DNA of 64,000 nucleotides from Arcuatula senhousia (Eukaryota; Mollusca; Bivalvia; Mytilida; Mytilidae): positions 41,003,512-41,067,511 of the forward strand of contig OZ020306.1 in NCBI GenBank assembly GCA_963971305.1. Reading direction: 5' to 3'. Within the stretch, counting starts at the first letter, position 1, and each line of letters begins with the position of its first letter. Made by a program: the position numbers and the translations under genes. Shown in pieces: positions 9,728-20,779 of the stretch. The notes below the pieces were generated by a model. It did not search any database. It was not told the DNA's origin and saw only the letters and a program-made list of their open reading frames with translations.

Positions 9728-10743
9728 AGACTTTACCCACTCAGAAAGAACGTCGCTTTCTTTTCATGTTCTTTTTTGGCCCATTTTCTGGCATAGTCTT
9801 CAACTGAATCCATAATTCTTTTGAAATTATGGTTCCAGTTGATTGCTCTAGGCTCACGATATTTTGGTCCTTTGGCCGAAACATCGCGGAGTTGGTCATT
9901 TTCCACTATACTATGTTGAGGTCCCCGGTAATGACGTGGCCAGAGGGATTATATTTGAATGGGGATTTGTCACAAGAACAGTCTGGTGGTATTGCCTTGA
10001 GGTCGTTGATTTGGTAATCCCGCAAAACTTGTTTGTAGTTAAATACCTTAGGTGCAATGGTGGAAGTATAGGAATAAGAAATGATGGGAACACTTTTGTC
10101 TTTGAAATAAGGAGGGATATGTTCTGTAACAGATTTATGGTGTAAAATGTTTCCTAAATTTATGGCATCCAGACCTTTGTTTAAAACTGGAAGAGAAATG
10201 AAAGAGCGATTGTCCTTGTTGTTTTCGTGTGGAACACCGACTGGTTTGAATAATCGGTTGTATCCAATGTCAAGAACAATGGCTGTAAGACGGTACAGGT
10301 TGGATTTAAAATCAGTTACTGGATTTTCGAGACATTCTTTGTATAGTGTGTGCAGTTTGGAAAGAGAAATAGAATACAATTTAGTTCGAATGTGATGAAT
10401 CCCGAGAGGTTGTTGAATAGACGAAAGCAGTCCATTGATAGACACGTCATGTACCTTCGGTGAATTGTACTTCCGATGTCCATGACTGCGTTTGTGCCTT
10501 TCCTGCTGTCCAAAAAGATTCATCACATTCACATCATTGCATCTTGGACTTGATAAGTTCCCTAAACTGCCAATGTTGTCGTTGCAAACATAAGGTAAAG
10601 CGGTGCCTAACCTTCTTATCCAGAATTCTTCTCGTTGTTTTCGAAATGAAATATTTATATGTATTAGTCAATCTTAAGATTTTCTTTACAATGGGCTGTT
10701 GTAATCCTTCTGTTACATGTATATATATAATTTCTTTCAAAGC
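9728..10743 (-). pseudogene. PLE-A copy 1, N-terminal part with two frameshifts
   Basis: The frame is open from about 10667 to 9914. It begins with FRKQREEFWIRRLGTALPY, resembling the end of a GIY-YIG nuclease domain in PLEs with N-terminal GIY-YIG (Naiad type, by recall), then a linker rich in Ser, Asn and Lys. A 5-bp duplication (ACTATACTAT at 9904-9913, plus strand) shifts the frame into TAG. The coding frame resumes after it (ENDQLRDVSAKGPKYREP), and a second shift near 9752-9760 leads into the RT frame. Upstream of 10667 stops accumulate. The copy ends at 10743, exactly where the 1277-bp repeat begins, so it is 5'-truncated. Confidence 0.75.
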
Positions 10744-11273
10744 CAACTATATCCCCTGATTTATATATCACAGTGACAAAATTTCTTTATTAGGCACATC
10801 TTCCTATGATTCACTTCCTTTGTGCAAAATTTCATTAAAATGTGTCGAGCAGTTTAGGATGTCCATCATGAGTTGCGCTTACAGCTTAAGGTATGAGGAC
10901 AGACGGACAGACAGACAGGGTGATACCTATATACATTGTACCTTCCAAAATGTTTCAACAGGTACATGTACATGTATTATCATCATATTACAGTCATTAC
11001 AAATATCCGCTGGACACTGGACAAGTGTGTAAAAAAAATCACTTGGTCCAGTAAAATATTTTGACTTTTTCCATTGCAATATACATGATTACAGGACATG
11101 TCCGGTAAAAGAGAAAAATACTTTAGAATCAATGATATCACACATACACATAATTAGTATGACCACCAAAACTGTCAGGCCTCCAATCAGAATAAAATGG
11201 TTGTACAATAGTTAAAGGTTTGAAACCATCCCATCATACATGTATGTGATTACATGTACATGTACATTTGTAC

Positions 11274-11961
11274 CTGAAGCTGCTCAATTACAAAAGAATC
11301 AGAAGGGGTATTGAATAGCTGAAAAATTCATTTCTAAATTACATTTTAATAAAATATTCAACCCTTAAGTTAAAAAATTCTAGGTTGGCTTGTTGGGGCT
11401 CCCGCAGGGTAACCCCCTCAGGTCGCAAGGTCGCTTTTAAAAGGAGCATGAGGTCACAAGGTCGTTTTTAAAAGGCATATTTTGGCGGAGATCGCAGGTG
11501 GGTTTTTTGGCATAGGTCGATTTTATGAAGTGTAGGTCGGAAGTCGCCCTTAAAAAGCCCTCAGGTTGTTTTTAGCCCTGCGGGAGCCACCTTGTTATAT
11601 GATATATGTACAAAATGTATGTATATGACAATTTTATCCTAAAAAAACATATCCCATAAAATGACACCCTTCCTGAAGCTGCATAAAAAGATATTTGTTA
11701 TGAAAAAACAAGTTGCACAAAAACACATCCAACACATTATCAGTGACTGTTGCGGTGGGGGACAACTAAGATTTTACAAAGTCAGAGAAGGCCCTGTCAA
11801 CAAAATATCCTGGTTTATGAAAATAATTCAATGCATGGATTTACAATGTACTTGAAATTTACATACATATATGGACAGAAACTGTATTAAATTTAAGAAT
11901 CAATCTTTTTCAAGACAGCTAGTTCATGAGTGTTTTACCTGGCTGTGACATCAAGAAATTT
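11274..11961 (-). CDS. Gene T exon cassette, unit 1 (exons 11939-11961, 11778-11793, 11274-11318)
   Basis: Three exon-like segments on the minus strand. The first follows ATCTTTCAG, reads KFLDVTA plus two bases, and has donor GTAAAA. The second follows TTGTTGACAG and is 16 bases (completing Arg, then AFSDF), with a weak donor TTT/GTAAAA. The third follows GAATTTTTCAG and is 45 bases (LFNTPSDSFVIEQLQ), with donor CAG/GTACAA. Together they are 84 bases (28 codons), beginning and ending in phase 0, and they lead in frame into the 7357-7525 exon. If the weak donor is skipped, a TAG at 11766-11768 ends the protein. No family recognised. Confidence 0.5.
11395..11590. mobile_element. Inverted-repeat insertion with AGGTCA/AGGTCG half-sites, unit 1
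   Basis: GGCTCCCGCAGGG (11397-11409) is repeated exactly inverted at 11576-11588, and the 196-bp block is flanked by CTTGTT on both sides (11389-11394 and 11591-11596), a likely 6-bp target duplication. Inside are AGGTCG at 11420, 11428, 11459, 11514 and 11534 and AGGTCA at 11451. Two pairs are direct repeats spaced by two bases, like nuclear-receptor DR2 elements (resemblance only). Confidence 0.55.
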
Positions 11962-12550
11962 CTGAAAGATTGACAAACAAGTGCTGGGAATGCGCATACA
12001 TTGTACAATAGGTTATAAGACAACTATATCCCCTGATTTATATATCACAGTGACAAAATTTCTTTATTAGGCACATCTTCCTATGATTCACTTCCTTTGT
12101 GCAAAATTTCATTAAAATGTGTCGAGCAGTTTAGGATGTCCATCATGAGTTGCGCTTACAGCTTAAGGTATGAGGACAGACGGACAGACAGACAGGGTGA
12201 TACCTATATACATTGTACCTTCCAAAATGTTTCAACAGGTACATGTACATGTATTATCATCATATTACAGTCATTACAAATATCCGCTGGACACTGGACA
12301 AGTGTGTAAAAAAAATCACTTGGTCCAGTAAAATATTTTGACTTTTTCCATTGCAATATAAATGATTACAGGACATGTCCGGTAAAAGAGAAAAATACTT
12401 TGGAATCAATGATATCACACATACACATAATTAGTATGACCACCAAAACTGTCAGGCCTCCAATCAGAATAAAATGGTTGTACAATAGTAAAAGGTTTGA
12501 AACCATCCCACCATACATGTATGTGATTACATGTACATGTACATTTGTAC

Positions 12551-13238
12551 CTGAAGCTGCTCAATTACAAAAGAATCAGAAGGGGTATTGAATAGCTGAA
12601 AAATTCATTTCTAAATTACATTTTAATAAAATATTCAACCCTTATGTTAAAAAATTCTAGGTTGGCTTGTTGGGGCTCCCGCAGGTTTACCCCCTCAGGT
12701 CGCAAGGTCGCTTTTAAAAGGAGCATGAGGTCACAAGGTCGTTTTTAAAAGGCATATTTTGGCGGAGATCGCAGGTGGGTTTTTTGGCATAGGTCGATTT
12801 TATGAAGTGTAGGTCGGAAGTCGCCCTTAAAAAGCCCTCAGGTTGTTTTTAGCCCTGCGGGAGCCACCTTGTTATATGATATATGTACAAAATGTATGTA
12901 TATGACTATTTTATCCTAAAAAAACATATCCCATAAAATGACTCCCTTCCTGAAGCTGCATAAAAAGATATTTGTTATGAAAAAACAAGTTGCACAAAAA
13001 CACATCCAACACATTATCAGTGACTGTTGCGGTGGGGGACAACTAAGATTTTACAAAGTCAGAGAAGGCCCTGTCAACAAAATATCCTGGTTTATGAAAA
13101 TAATTCAATGCATGGATTTACAATGTACTTGAAATTTACATACATATATGGACAGAAACTGTATTAAATTTAAGAATCAATCTTTTTCAAGACAGCTAGT
13201 TCATGAGTGTTTTACCTGGCTGTGACATCAAGAAATTT
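12551..13238 (-). CDS. Gene T exon cassette, unit 2 (exons 13216-13238, 13055-13070, 12551-12595)
   Basis: Same three segments as in unit 1, 1277 bases further right, with identical exon sequence and splice dinucleotides. If spliced in, it adds another 28 codons in frame. One intronic difference lies in the pyrimidine tract upstream of the first exon (TTGCCAATC instead of TTGTCAATC). Confidence 0.5.
12672..12867. mobile_element. Inverted-repeat insertion, unit 2 copy
   Basis: Same block as at 11395-11590. Its left terminal repeat is altered (GCAGGTTTACC instead of GCAGGGTAACC), so pairing with the right end is slightly weaker. Duplicated along with the unit, not a separate insertion. Confidence 0.5.
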
Positions 13239-13827
13239 CTGAAAGATTGGCAAACAAGTGCTGGGAATGCGCATACATTGTACAATAGGTTATAAGACAA
13301 CTATATCCCCTGATTTATATATCACAGTGACAAAATTTCTTTATTAGGCACATCTTCCTATGATTCACTTCCTTTGTGCAAAATTTCATTAAAATGTGTC
13401 GAGCAGTTTAGGATGTCCATCATGAGTTGCGCTTACAGCTTAAGGTATGAGGACAGACGGACAGACAGACAGGGTGATACCTATATATATTGTACCTTCC
13501 AAAATGTTTCAACAGGTACATGTACATGTATTATCATCATATTACAGTCATTACAAATATCCGCTGGACACTGGACAAGTGTGTAAAAAAAATCACTTGG
13601 TCCAGTAAAATATTTTGACTTTTTCCATTGCAATATACATGATTACAGGACATGTCCGGTAAAAGAGAAAAATACTTTGGAATCAATGATATCACACATA
13701 CACATAATTAGTATGACCACCAAAACTGTCAGGCCTCCAATCAGAATAAAATGGTTGTACAATAGTAAAAGGTTTGAAACCATCCCACCATACATGTATG
13801 TGATTACATGTACATGTACATTTGTAC

Positions 13828-14515
13828 CTGAAGCTGCTCAATTACAAAAGAATCAGAAGGGGTATTGAATAGCTGAAAAATTCATTTCTAAATTACATTT
13901 TAATAAAATATTCAACCCTTAAGTTAAAAAATTCTAGGTTGGCTTGTTGGGGCTCCTGCAGGGTAACCCCCTCAGGTCGCAAGGTCGCTTTTAAAAGGAG
14001 CATGAGGTCACAAGGTCGTTTTTAAAAGGCATATTTTGGCGGAGATCGCAGGTGGGTTTTTTGGCATAGGTCGATTTTATGAAGTGTAGGTCGGAAGTCG
14101 CCCTTAAAAAGCCCTCAGGTTGTTTTTAGCCCTGCGGGAGCCACCTTGTTATATGATATATGTACAAAATGTATGTATATGACTATTTTATCCTAAAAAA
14201 ACATATCCCATAAAATGACACCCGTCCTGAAGCTGCATAAAAAGATATTTGTTATGAAAAAACAAGTTGCACAAAAACACATCCAACACATTATCAGTGA
14301 CTGTTGCGGTGGGGGACAACTAAGATTTTACAAAGTCAGAGAAGGCCCTGTCAACAAAATATCCTGGTTTATGAAAATAATTCAATGCATGGATTTACAA
14401 TGTACTTGAAATTTACATACATATATGGACAGAAACTGTATTAAATTTAAGAATCAATCTTTTTCAAGACAGCTAGTTCATGAGTGTTTTACCTGGCTGT
14501 GACATCAAGAAATTT
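13828..14515 (-). CDS. Gene T exon cassette, unit 3 (exons 14493-14515, 14332-14347, 13828-13872)
   Basis: Same three segments as in units 1 and 2. Being highest in coordinate it would be the first cassette in the transcript. No difference is seen inside the exons. The exon that should precede it, with the start codon, was not found between here and the candidate first exon at 17.55 kb. Confidence 0.5.
13949..14144. mobile_element. Inverted-repeat insertion, unit 3 copy
   Basis: Same block as at 11395-11590, with one change in the left terminal repeat (GGCTCCTGCAGGG). Confidence 0.5.
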
Positions 14516-15261
14516 CTGAAAGATTGACAAACAAGTGCTGGGAATGCGCATACATTGTACAATAGGTTATAAGACAGTTAAATGCATATGAAGGCAAGAT
14601 CAAATTCAAGAAAAAACAATGTTACCTTAACATGATGTAGAACATGTTACATGTACATGTGGATATAATAAGGGATATATGATGTGGGGGACTGAAGTGG
14701 TTTAAAAATAACTGTTGATTTTTAATGCAGTCAAGTTCACTTCTCAGCTGAAGAAATGGTCAAATTCAAATAATTTCCTTTCCAAATCCAAAGAAACGAA
14801 GCTCTTTGACATAATTACATTTGATAGATTTAATTTATATTTACATGTACGTGTACATGTAGTTTAGAAAATCCCATCATGAAGCTACATGTAAGTGTAA
14901 AATTTTGATGGTGCAGATGAAAATTTCATTTATGAAAAGTATTTATACATGTACATGTACAATGAAGATATGTACTCTAAAGTGACAGATACAGTAATTT
15001 CAAAAAGGGGCGGCGCCCACTGACGGGGGTCAACTAAATTGGTTGCTTCAAGCTTTTATATCCAACCAAAATGAAATTTTTCAAAAAAAAGTAGGGAAGG
15101 GCTGGGATATGAAATATCTTATAGGAATGAAGTTAAGTGTATCGATCATGTGTAACATTGTTTGTCATTTTTTCTTAAATTTGTAACTGCATTAAAACAT
15201 GCATGTTACAGTATGTAGTTTGCTATTTGTCATAATTTGATTTATAAATGTGATGTTTCTA

Positions 15262-15351
15262 GAATGCAGTCAAGTTCACTTCTCAGCTGGAGAAATGGTC
15301 AAAGGCAAATGATTACCTTTCCAAATCCAAAGGAACGAAGTTCATCTGACA
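15262..15351 (+). CDS. Exon-like segment, strand uncertain
   Basis: After GTGATGTTTCTAG the plus strand is open in phase 0 for 28 codons, starting NAVKFTSQLEKWSKANDYLS, then TGA. The sister copy at 14731 is open in the same frame with only conservative changes (Asn/Asp, Phe/Tyr) but has no clear acceptor. On the minus strand the same piece offers TATGTCAG, an ATG and a GTAATC donor, and could serve gene T. I cannot decide between the strands. Phase 0 would fit gene P. Confidence 0.25.
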
Positions 15352-15371
15352 TACATACATATATGATTATA

Positions 15372-15844
15372 CAGTGGATTCCTCTTATTAGCATAATTTG
15401 TCAGAGAAAATTATGCAATTAACCGAATGCCCCCATAAAGTGAAATGTCAATTTCAAACAGTAAATACAAAGACTTTATACAATTTTGTCTAATTATCAA
15501 ATGTGTTGAGTAATGAGAACAGTCAGGTGACACTTTTATTGTATCCTTATGCTTGTAAAACAAATGTGACATAATTAAATGACAGTTGTAAACACATGTT
15601 TTGATAACTTATCAAACACACTTCAAAGACCTCGTTAAGAAAACATATTATTTTGACGAGTATCAAAGTGATTTTTGAAAATGTTAGTCAATTAACAGGA
15701 ATTTTGTACTTTTTCTCAGATTTTCAATGCAATTAAATGAAATTTTTAGCATTGAAAGTATAGAAAAGGTTTTGGTGTTTTGAAATCTGAGTAAATTAAG
15801 AGGACTATTCTAATAAGAGTTAGTAGATTAATTGGAATCCACTG
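15372..15844. mobile_element. Tc1/mariner-like MITE (CAGTGGATTCC termini)
   Basis: CAGTGGATTCC at the left end is inverted at the right (GGAATCCACTG), flanked by TA on both sides (15370-15371 and 15845-15846). The 473-bp element has no transposase. It splits the second copy of the 14.7-kb duplication, so it arrived after that duplication. Confidence 0.75.
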
Positions 15845-16280
15845 TATTAAATTGATATGCATCAACATGTACATGTACATGTACCTACATTTAGTTCTTT
15901 AAAATCCCCAAGTGAAGCTATGTGTAGGTGCGTGAATGTAATGTATATGAAGGGTATATATACATGTACAATGAAGATATTATGTACTCTATAGTGATAG
16001 ATGCAGATATTTCCAAGGGGGGGGGGGCACTGACAGGCTGAGGGGGTCCACTTTGTTCATGCTTCAATAATTCTTTTATATGTCACACCATTTTTTTCCC
16101 CAGTAAAGGGGGGGGGCTTGGATATGTGGTATTTTGTAGGAGTGTTGTCAAGTTTATGTCATTCCTGCTCATTCTTCGTTTCAGTAAATTGTAATCTTTG
16201 GATTGAAAAAATGGTCAACGTACGTATCATTGGCCTGTATATCAATAATACCAGTGAATAAAACATGTACGTCTATTTTG

Positions 16281-17546
16281 GTATACATTTAACACTTTTC
16301 AAGTTTATTTGGTTACAGTATGTTTTTTAATGTTGTCTTTTCATTGTGTATAATCTGAAGAATTGTCTTGGTTATTTGATCTTTACATGTAGCCAGGGAT
16401 TAAATAAAACTGATTTTGGACATCCCTGATGTAGCCAAGTTTGGCAAGGGATTAAATAAAACTGACTTTTTGGACATCCCTGGTTTGGCCAACACTTTCA
16501 TGAATGGTCATTATTACTTTTAAGAAAGGAGGGGGTCACCAAATCAAATCAAATCAAAATTGATGTTTCCCGCTCTTCGTGCAGAGAGGACGTGTTTATT
16601 TGGCTCTCCAATTTTATGTGTTAAAGTTTTGGACTCCAAATTGTGCTTTTATTTTCTCTAAATTTGATGGATTTTAACACAGGATTATGCATATTTGCAT
16701 TTACTTTGGAATTATTTTTGTTTTATGGACGTCTACTCTCTCGATGATGGAAAACTTGGGACTGTTGGTCAACTTCCATACTGGTTCACATTGAATACTA
16801 TGGAATGTCGGACAGACCTCTCATTTACATGCAATAGATGTCTGTGGGGTCTGGTTGTTCCCCTGACATGTTCGGTGGTTGCTTTCGGAGATCGGCAATT
16901 GCAGATTTTCCGCTTTCCTCCACCTTTAACGCAACTGAGCATTTAACGTCATTGGTTTGGATAGAGTATTGTCCTAACCGGTTCTTGTTCTGCCTTGGCT
17001 TTTAGGGGGGACTTCTTGCCTAGAGTACTTTTTGTATTTTTTTCACTTTTGCACTCTTTGAGGATGTGTGAGTGTTGTGTGTGTTTTATTTTCACCTTTT
17101 TATTTGCATTTTGTCTGTACCTCTTAGGTAAGTGTTAGGTCCAACAATGCTCACATTAATTGCACTGGTGCAAGTCTTAAATGTTCCACTCTACGCCTAT
17201 ATATTACGCTATATGGTGGTGCTCCTAATAGAGGAGGGACAAATCTAAGATACATACAATCCATAATGTACATGTACATGGTTAAGGCCCAATTACAAAC
17301 ACTGAAACAGATATAATAACAGTAGGTCCAACGAAGCAAAATTGATTATTCAAGTCGACGAGAAAAGACCCCATAAAGGCACGAAACAACAAAATCATGT
17401 ATGCATAATTTAGTCAAAACACACAAAACTATGATAAAAAATCATGTAGGGCCTCGCCGTATGCATCTTAAAACATGTCCGTCTTAAACACATATCAAAT
17501 AAATAAATTATAAATATAATGTTGTAAAATTGTGAAGATATCTTAC
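16281..17546. other. Sequence without supported gene
   Basis: Contains a short direct repeat GGGATTAAATAAAACTGA (about 16395 and 16448) and a T/G-rich stretch at 16980-17130 like a retroelement 3' end. The 83-codon frame at 16695 has no splice or family support. It would lie in the first intron of gene T. Confidence 0.4.
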
Positions 17547-17700
17547 CTTTCTTACTTGATTTCACACTGAAATTTGTGATTGAAATTCTGAGGCGTTGAT
17601 TTCTGATTTTCTTTGTTCTAGACGCGCGGGAAATGCACGAGTATTCTATGAATACGCGTGCGCGATTGTGGAATGTGAAACGGAAAGTCACGTGGTTTCC
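17547..17700 (-). promoter_or_regulatory. Candidate promoter and non-coding first exon of gene T
   Basis: A locally CpG-containing stretch (GCGCACGCGTATTC, CCCGCGCGTC) with the E-box CACGTG at 17690-17695. On the minus strand it runs into a strong donor AAG/GTAAGA (17541-17547) with no ATG in the final 100 bases. This is how a 5' UTR exon and promoter would look at the right end of gene T. No TATA box is obvious. The 93-codon frame here crosses the donor and is not favoured. Confidence 0.4.
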
Positions 17701-17997
17701 GAATAAAACACATTAAATTGTAAGGTTTTTTTCCCATATATATAATAATTATTTGAAATGATAATAATTAATGAAATGTATTTAATTCGGAGGTTTTTTT
17801 TGTATATATTATCGACTCTAGTCATCTATGAAACTAAAAGGGGGAATCCGAATGTTACGCGATGTCAAAAAGGGGGGATTCGAAAATATTAACCTCTATA
17901 AACAGTAAATCTGTTAAATATTCCACGAGAGGGGGTCCAGACAGGACACAAATATTTATTTGCATATAGGGGTCCATATAGAAAGTTTAAAAACACT

Positions 17998-19494
17998 AGA
18001 GGCTTCCAGGAGCCTGAATCGCTCACCTGATCTCTTATGCCAAAGTTTGAATTTTCACAAACTTTCAAGTATACAAAGTTGCAAAACAATCCTTTCAGTG
18101 GTTTCAGAGAAGATTTATGGAAATCAGTTTAAATAAATAGAAAAATACAGTTAAAAGGCAATAACTCCTGTAAGGACCTTTTGATGCTGAACATGAAAAG
18201 TTGCTTCAGATTTTCTCTATCTCTTATACTTTTCGAGTTATAAGCCAAAAACAATGGTCTGACCACCCTGTTCTATTTTTAGCAATGGTGGCCAGGTTGG
18301 TTGGTCGACATGTATATAATTCACAAAATTGGTAGAGGACATCCTAAAGATCAAGTGTACCAAGTTTCAAGGCAATCCCTTCGGTGGTTTCAGAGAAGAA
18401 GATTTTTGTAAAACAGTTTAAATTAATGGAAAAAACAGTTAAAGGGGAATAACTCTTAAATGGCTGATCTGACAATTTTGACCCTCAAATCATTTTAGTA
18501 GATCTGAATGAGCTTAACAATTCGGCAATGCTAACTTTTCCTCTAGCTCTAACGGTTTACAAGATATTGTCCAAAAACTGCAAAAATGGTCAATTTTGAC
18601 GATTAAAGGGCAATAACTCCTATATTGAGTCGTTTCACAATTTTGACTCAATGGAGAGATTTGTAGAGCTTTTAATGCTGAACATGAAAAGCTGCTTCGG
18701 ATTTTCTCTATCTCTACTACTTTTTGAGTTATAAGCCAAAAATAATGGTCTGACCTCCCCCCCCCCCTGTTCTATTTTTAGCAATGACCGCCATGTTGTT
18801 TGGTCAACGTGTATATAAATCACAAACTTGGTAGAGGACATCATAATGATCAAGTATACCAAGTATCAATGCAATCCCTTCAGTGGTTTCAGAAAAGAAG
18901 ATTTTTGAAAATCGTTGTAAATTATTGGAAAAAAAACAGTTAAAGGGGAATAACTCTAAAACGGCTGATCTGACAATTTTGACCCTAAGTCATTTTTGTA
19001 GATCTGAATGAGCTTAACAATTCTGCAATGCTAAGTTTTCCTCTAGCTATAACAATTTTCAAGATATAGTCCAAAAACTGCAAAAATGGTCAATTTTGAT
19101 GATTAAAGGGCAATTACTCCTATAAGGAGTCGTTTCACAACTTCGACTCAATGAAGAGATTTGTAGAGCTTTTGATGCTAAACAAGGAAGGTTGCTTCAG
19201 ATTTTCTTTATCTCTTATACTTTTTGAGTTATAAGTCAAAAACAATGGTCTGACCCCCCTGTTCTATTTTAAGCAACGGCGGCCATGTTGGTTTGTCGAC
19301 ATGTATATAATTCACAAACTTGGTAGAAGACATCCTAAAGATCAAGTATACCAAGTTTCAATGCAATCCCTTTAGTGGTTTCAGAGAAGAAGATTTTTGA
19401 AGAAAAGTTAACGGACGGACGGACGACGGACGGACGGACGACGGACGCTTAACGATGACAATAGCTCGCATGACCCTTCGGGTCAGGTGAGCTA
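17998..19494 (+). mobile_element. HX element copy A, complete
   Basis: Starts AGAGGCTTCCAGGAGCC then CGCTCACCTGA, and ends in (GACG)n followed by a hairpin (AGCTCGCATGACCC, loop TTCG, GGGTCAGGTGAGCT) and AAT. In between are about three modules of roughly 490-500 bases, each with GCAATAACTCCTATA, AACAATGGTCTGACC and GGTTTCAGAGAAGAAGATTT. Coding capacity is absent. The structure fits non-autonomous Helentron-type elements: subterminal inverted repeat, internal tandem repeats, microsatellite and 3' hairpin (inference). Confidence 0.75.
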
Positions 19495-19959
19495 ATAAAA
19501 AGGGGGGACCGATTGATCATTTTCGGATATAGTAGCAAAATTCCAAATATAAAAATTTGGGGGAGGGGGGTATTGTTAAACTGAAATAAAAGGGCAGAAC
19601 AGCTAGTCCTTTTATAAAAAAAACAGAACAAAAACAAAAGCGCAACATGGTGTTTTCGAATGTTTTATTTAAAGAAGAATTTAAAGTGCCAGATACCCCT
19701 ATATCTGTCATATTTACATTAATCAAATCCCAATAAAATGGCAAGTTGACAGGGATTCCTATCAAGCTTTAAGGAAAAGAAAAAAAAAGATCACGAATTT
19801 CTTTTTCATAATATGAAATTCCATCAATTTGGTCTGAACAAACCAGAGAAGAACAACGTACATAGAACACACACACATCGATTAGTTGATATCATACTAT
19901 ATCCACAGTTACACAAACCGCAAAGTTCTGCGCTATTAATATATGACCAGTCTAAAATA

Positions 19960-20340
19960 AACAAGAAAAAAAAAACTGTGAGCAACAGCTCGCTAAAGAA
20001 TAACCCTGCCCCTGAAACAGAAGACATTTAATATTATAAGAAGTCATGGCAAATTGACAATATGTCACAGCGAAAGTTTATTAAAGAAATCCATTCATGG
20101 GTTTAGGAGGAGTTGCAGATAAGAAATGGGTACCCCTTTAAGTCACACAGACAGGTCCATGTTTTGCTATGGGAAGCCAAAATAATACGGATCAATTTTT
20201 TGAATACGTAGAAGGTGCACATCTACATTATGTCACAAAGATAAGAGTTTCATTCAAATTGTTCAAGGGGTTTAGGAGATAAAGATTGGTACCCCGAGAT
20301 GTAACTGAAGGACCGACGGACACACGGATGGACACTCCTA
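19960..20340 (+). repeat. Dispersed repeat G, copy 1
   Basis: Begins AAACTGTGAGCAACAGCTC, contains GGGTTTAGGAGGAGTTGC and ATGGGTACCCC, and ends near GACCGACGGACACACGGATG. A second copy starts at 33770 with the same order of blocks. No coding content. Confidence 0.5.
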
Positions 20341-20542
20341 TCACTATATACCCCCGCGACTTTTCAAGCAAGGATATCAAAGGATGCTCGAACTCGAATT
20401 AAGCATAAATTAAATAAGTCAAGAAATGTACCTTTAACATGTATGGGCAAGGCAAACAACATACAGGAAAAAGTGAACTCAACAACTAAAACAAACAACA
20501 ACTAGGGAAAAAAATCGCAATGGAAAACAGCTTGCATATAGT

Positions 20543-20604
20543 TTAAGCTGATTTTTCATCTTTGCTTTGCCCCCTTCTTACTTCTTTTCGAACGCCAATC
20601 ATCT
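20543..20604 (-). CDS. Gene R, candidate terminal exon
   Basis: After a T-run and AACTTTAAAG the minus strand reads two bases completing Glu, then 19 codons (MIGVRKEVRRGQSKDEKSA) and TAA. The phase (two leading bases) matches the exon at 32845-32915, which ends with one base. The peptide is very basic and hydrophilic, in keeping with a cytoplasmic tail. The acceptor is ordinary and the implied intron is 12.2 kb, so an unseen exon between, or a different end, is possible. Confidence 0.4.
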
Positions 20605-20779
20605 CTTTAAAGTTCACATTATTTAAAAAAAAATGTGTATGTATGTGGTGCTTTTTTCTCTGATAGTCTCATTCGGGATTGTGCTTCCTGAATATAAAAG
20701 AATTAAAAAATAGTTTTTCTCTACATCTAATGCAATGCGTTAAAAGGGTTAGCTACAAAGCAAATTGCAACGTGTATTC

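Larger units (their letters stand above)
10744..14575. repeat. Three tandem copies of a 1277-bp unit
   Basis: Units begin at 10744, 12021 and 13298 (CAACTATATCCCCTGATTT) and have the same length. I see only about ten differences between any two, so roughly 99% identity and a recent triplication. Each unit contains candidate minus-strand exons, an inverted-repeat insertion and ACATGTACATGTACA runs. The 70-, 64- and 63-codon plus-strand frames repeated in each unit have no splice or family support. The array is flanked by PLE-A copy 1 on the left and single-copy sequence on the right. Confidence 0.95.
14720..16280. repeat. Segmental tandem duplication with exon-like core
   Basis: Sequence around 14728-15020 recurs at 15259-15350 plus 15845-16030, interrupted by the MITE at 15372-15844. 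The shared core TGCAGTCAAGTTCACTTCTC (14730 and 15263) and the GAAGATAT..TGTACTCTA region (about 14963 and 15973) mark it. A third, very decayed core may lie near 16195. Confidence 0.6.

Noticed and set aside
10820..14409. Repeated 70-, 63- and 64-codon plus-strand frames
   Set aside because: They recur only because the 1277-bp unit is tandemly repeated, and the 70-codon one crosses a GACAGACGG microsatellite; no splice or family support.
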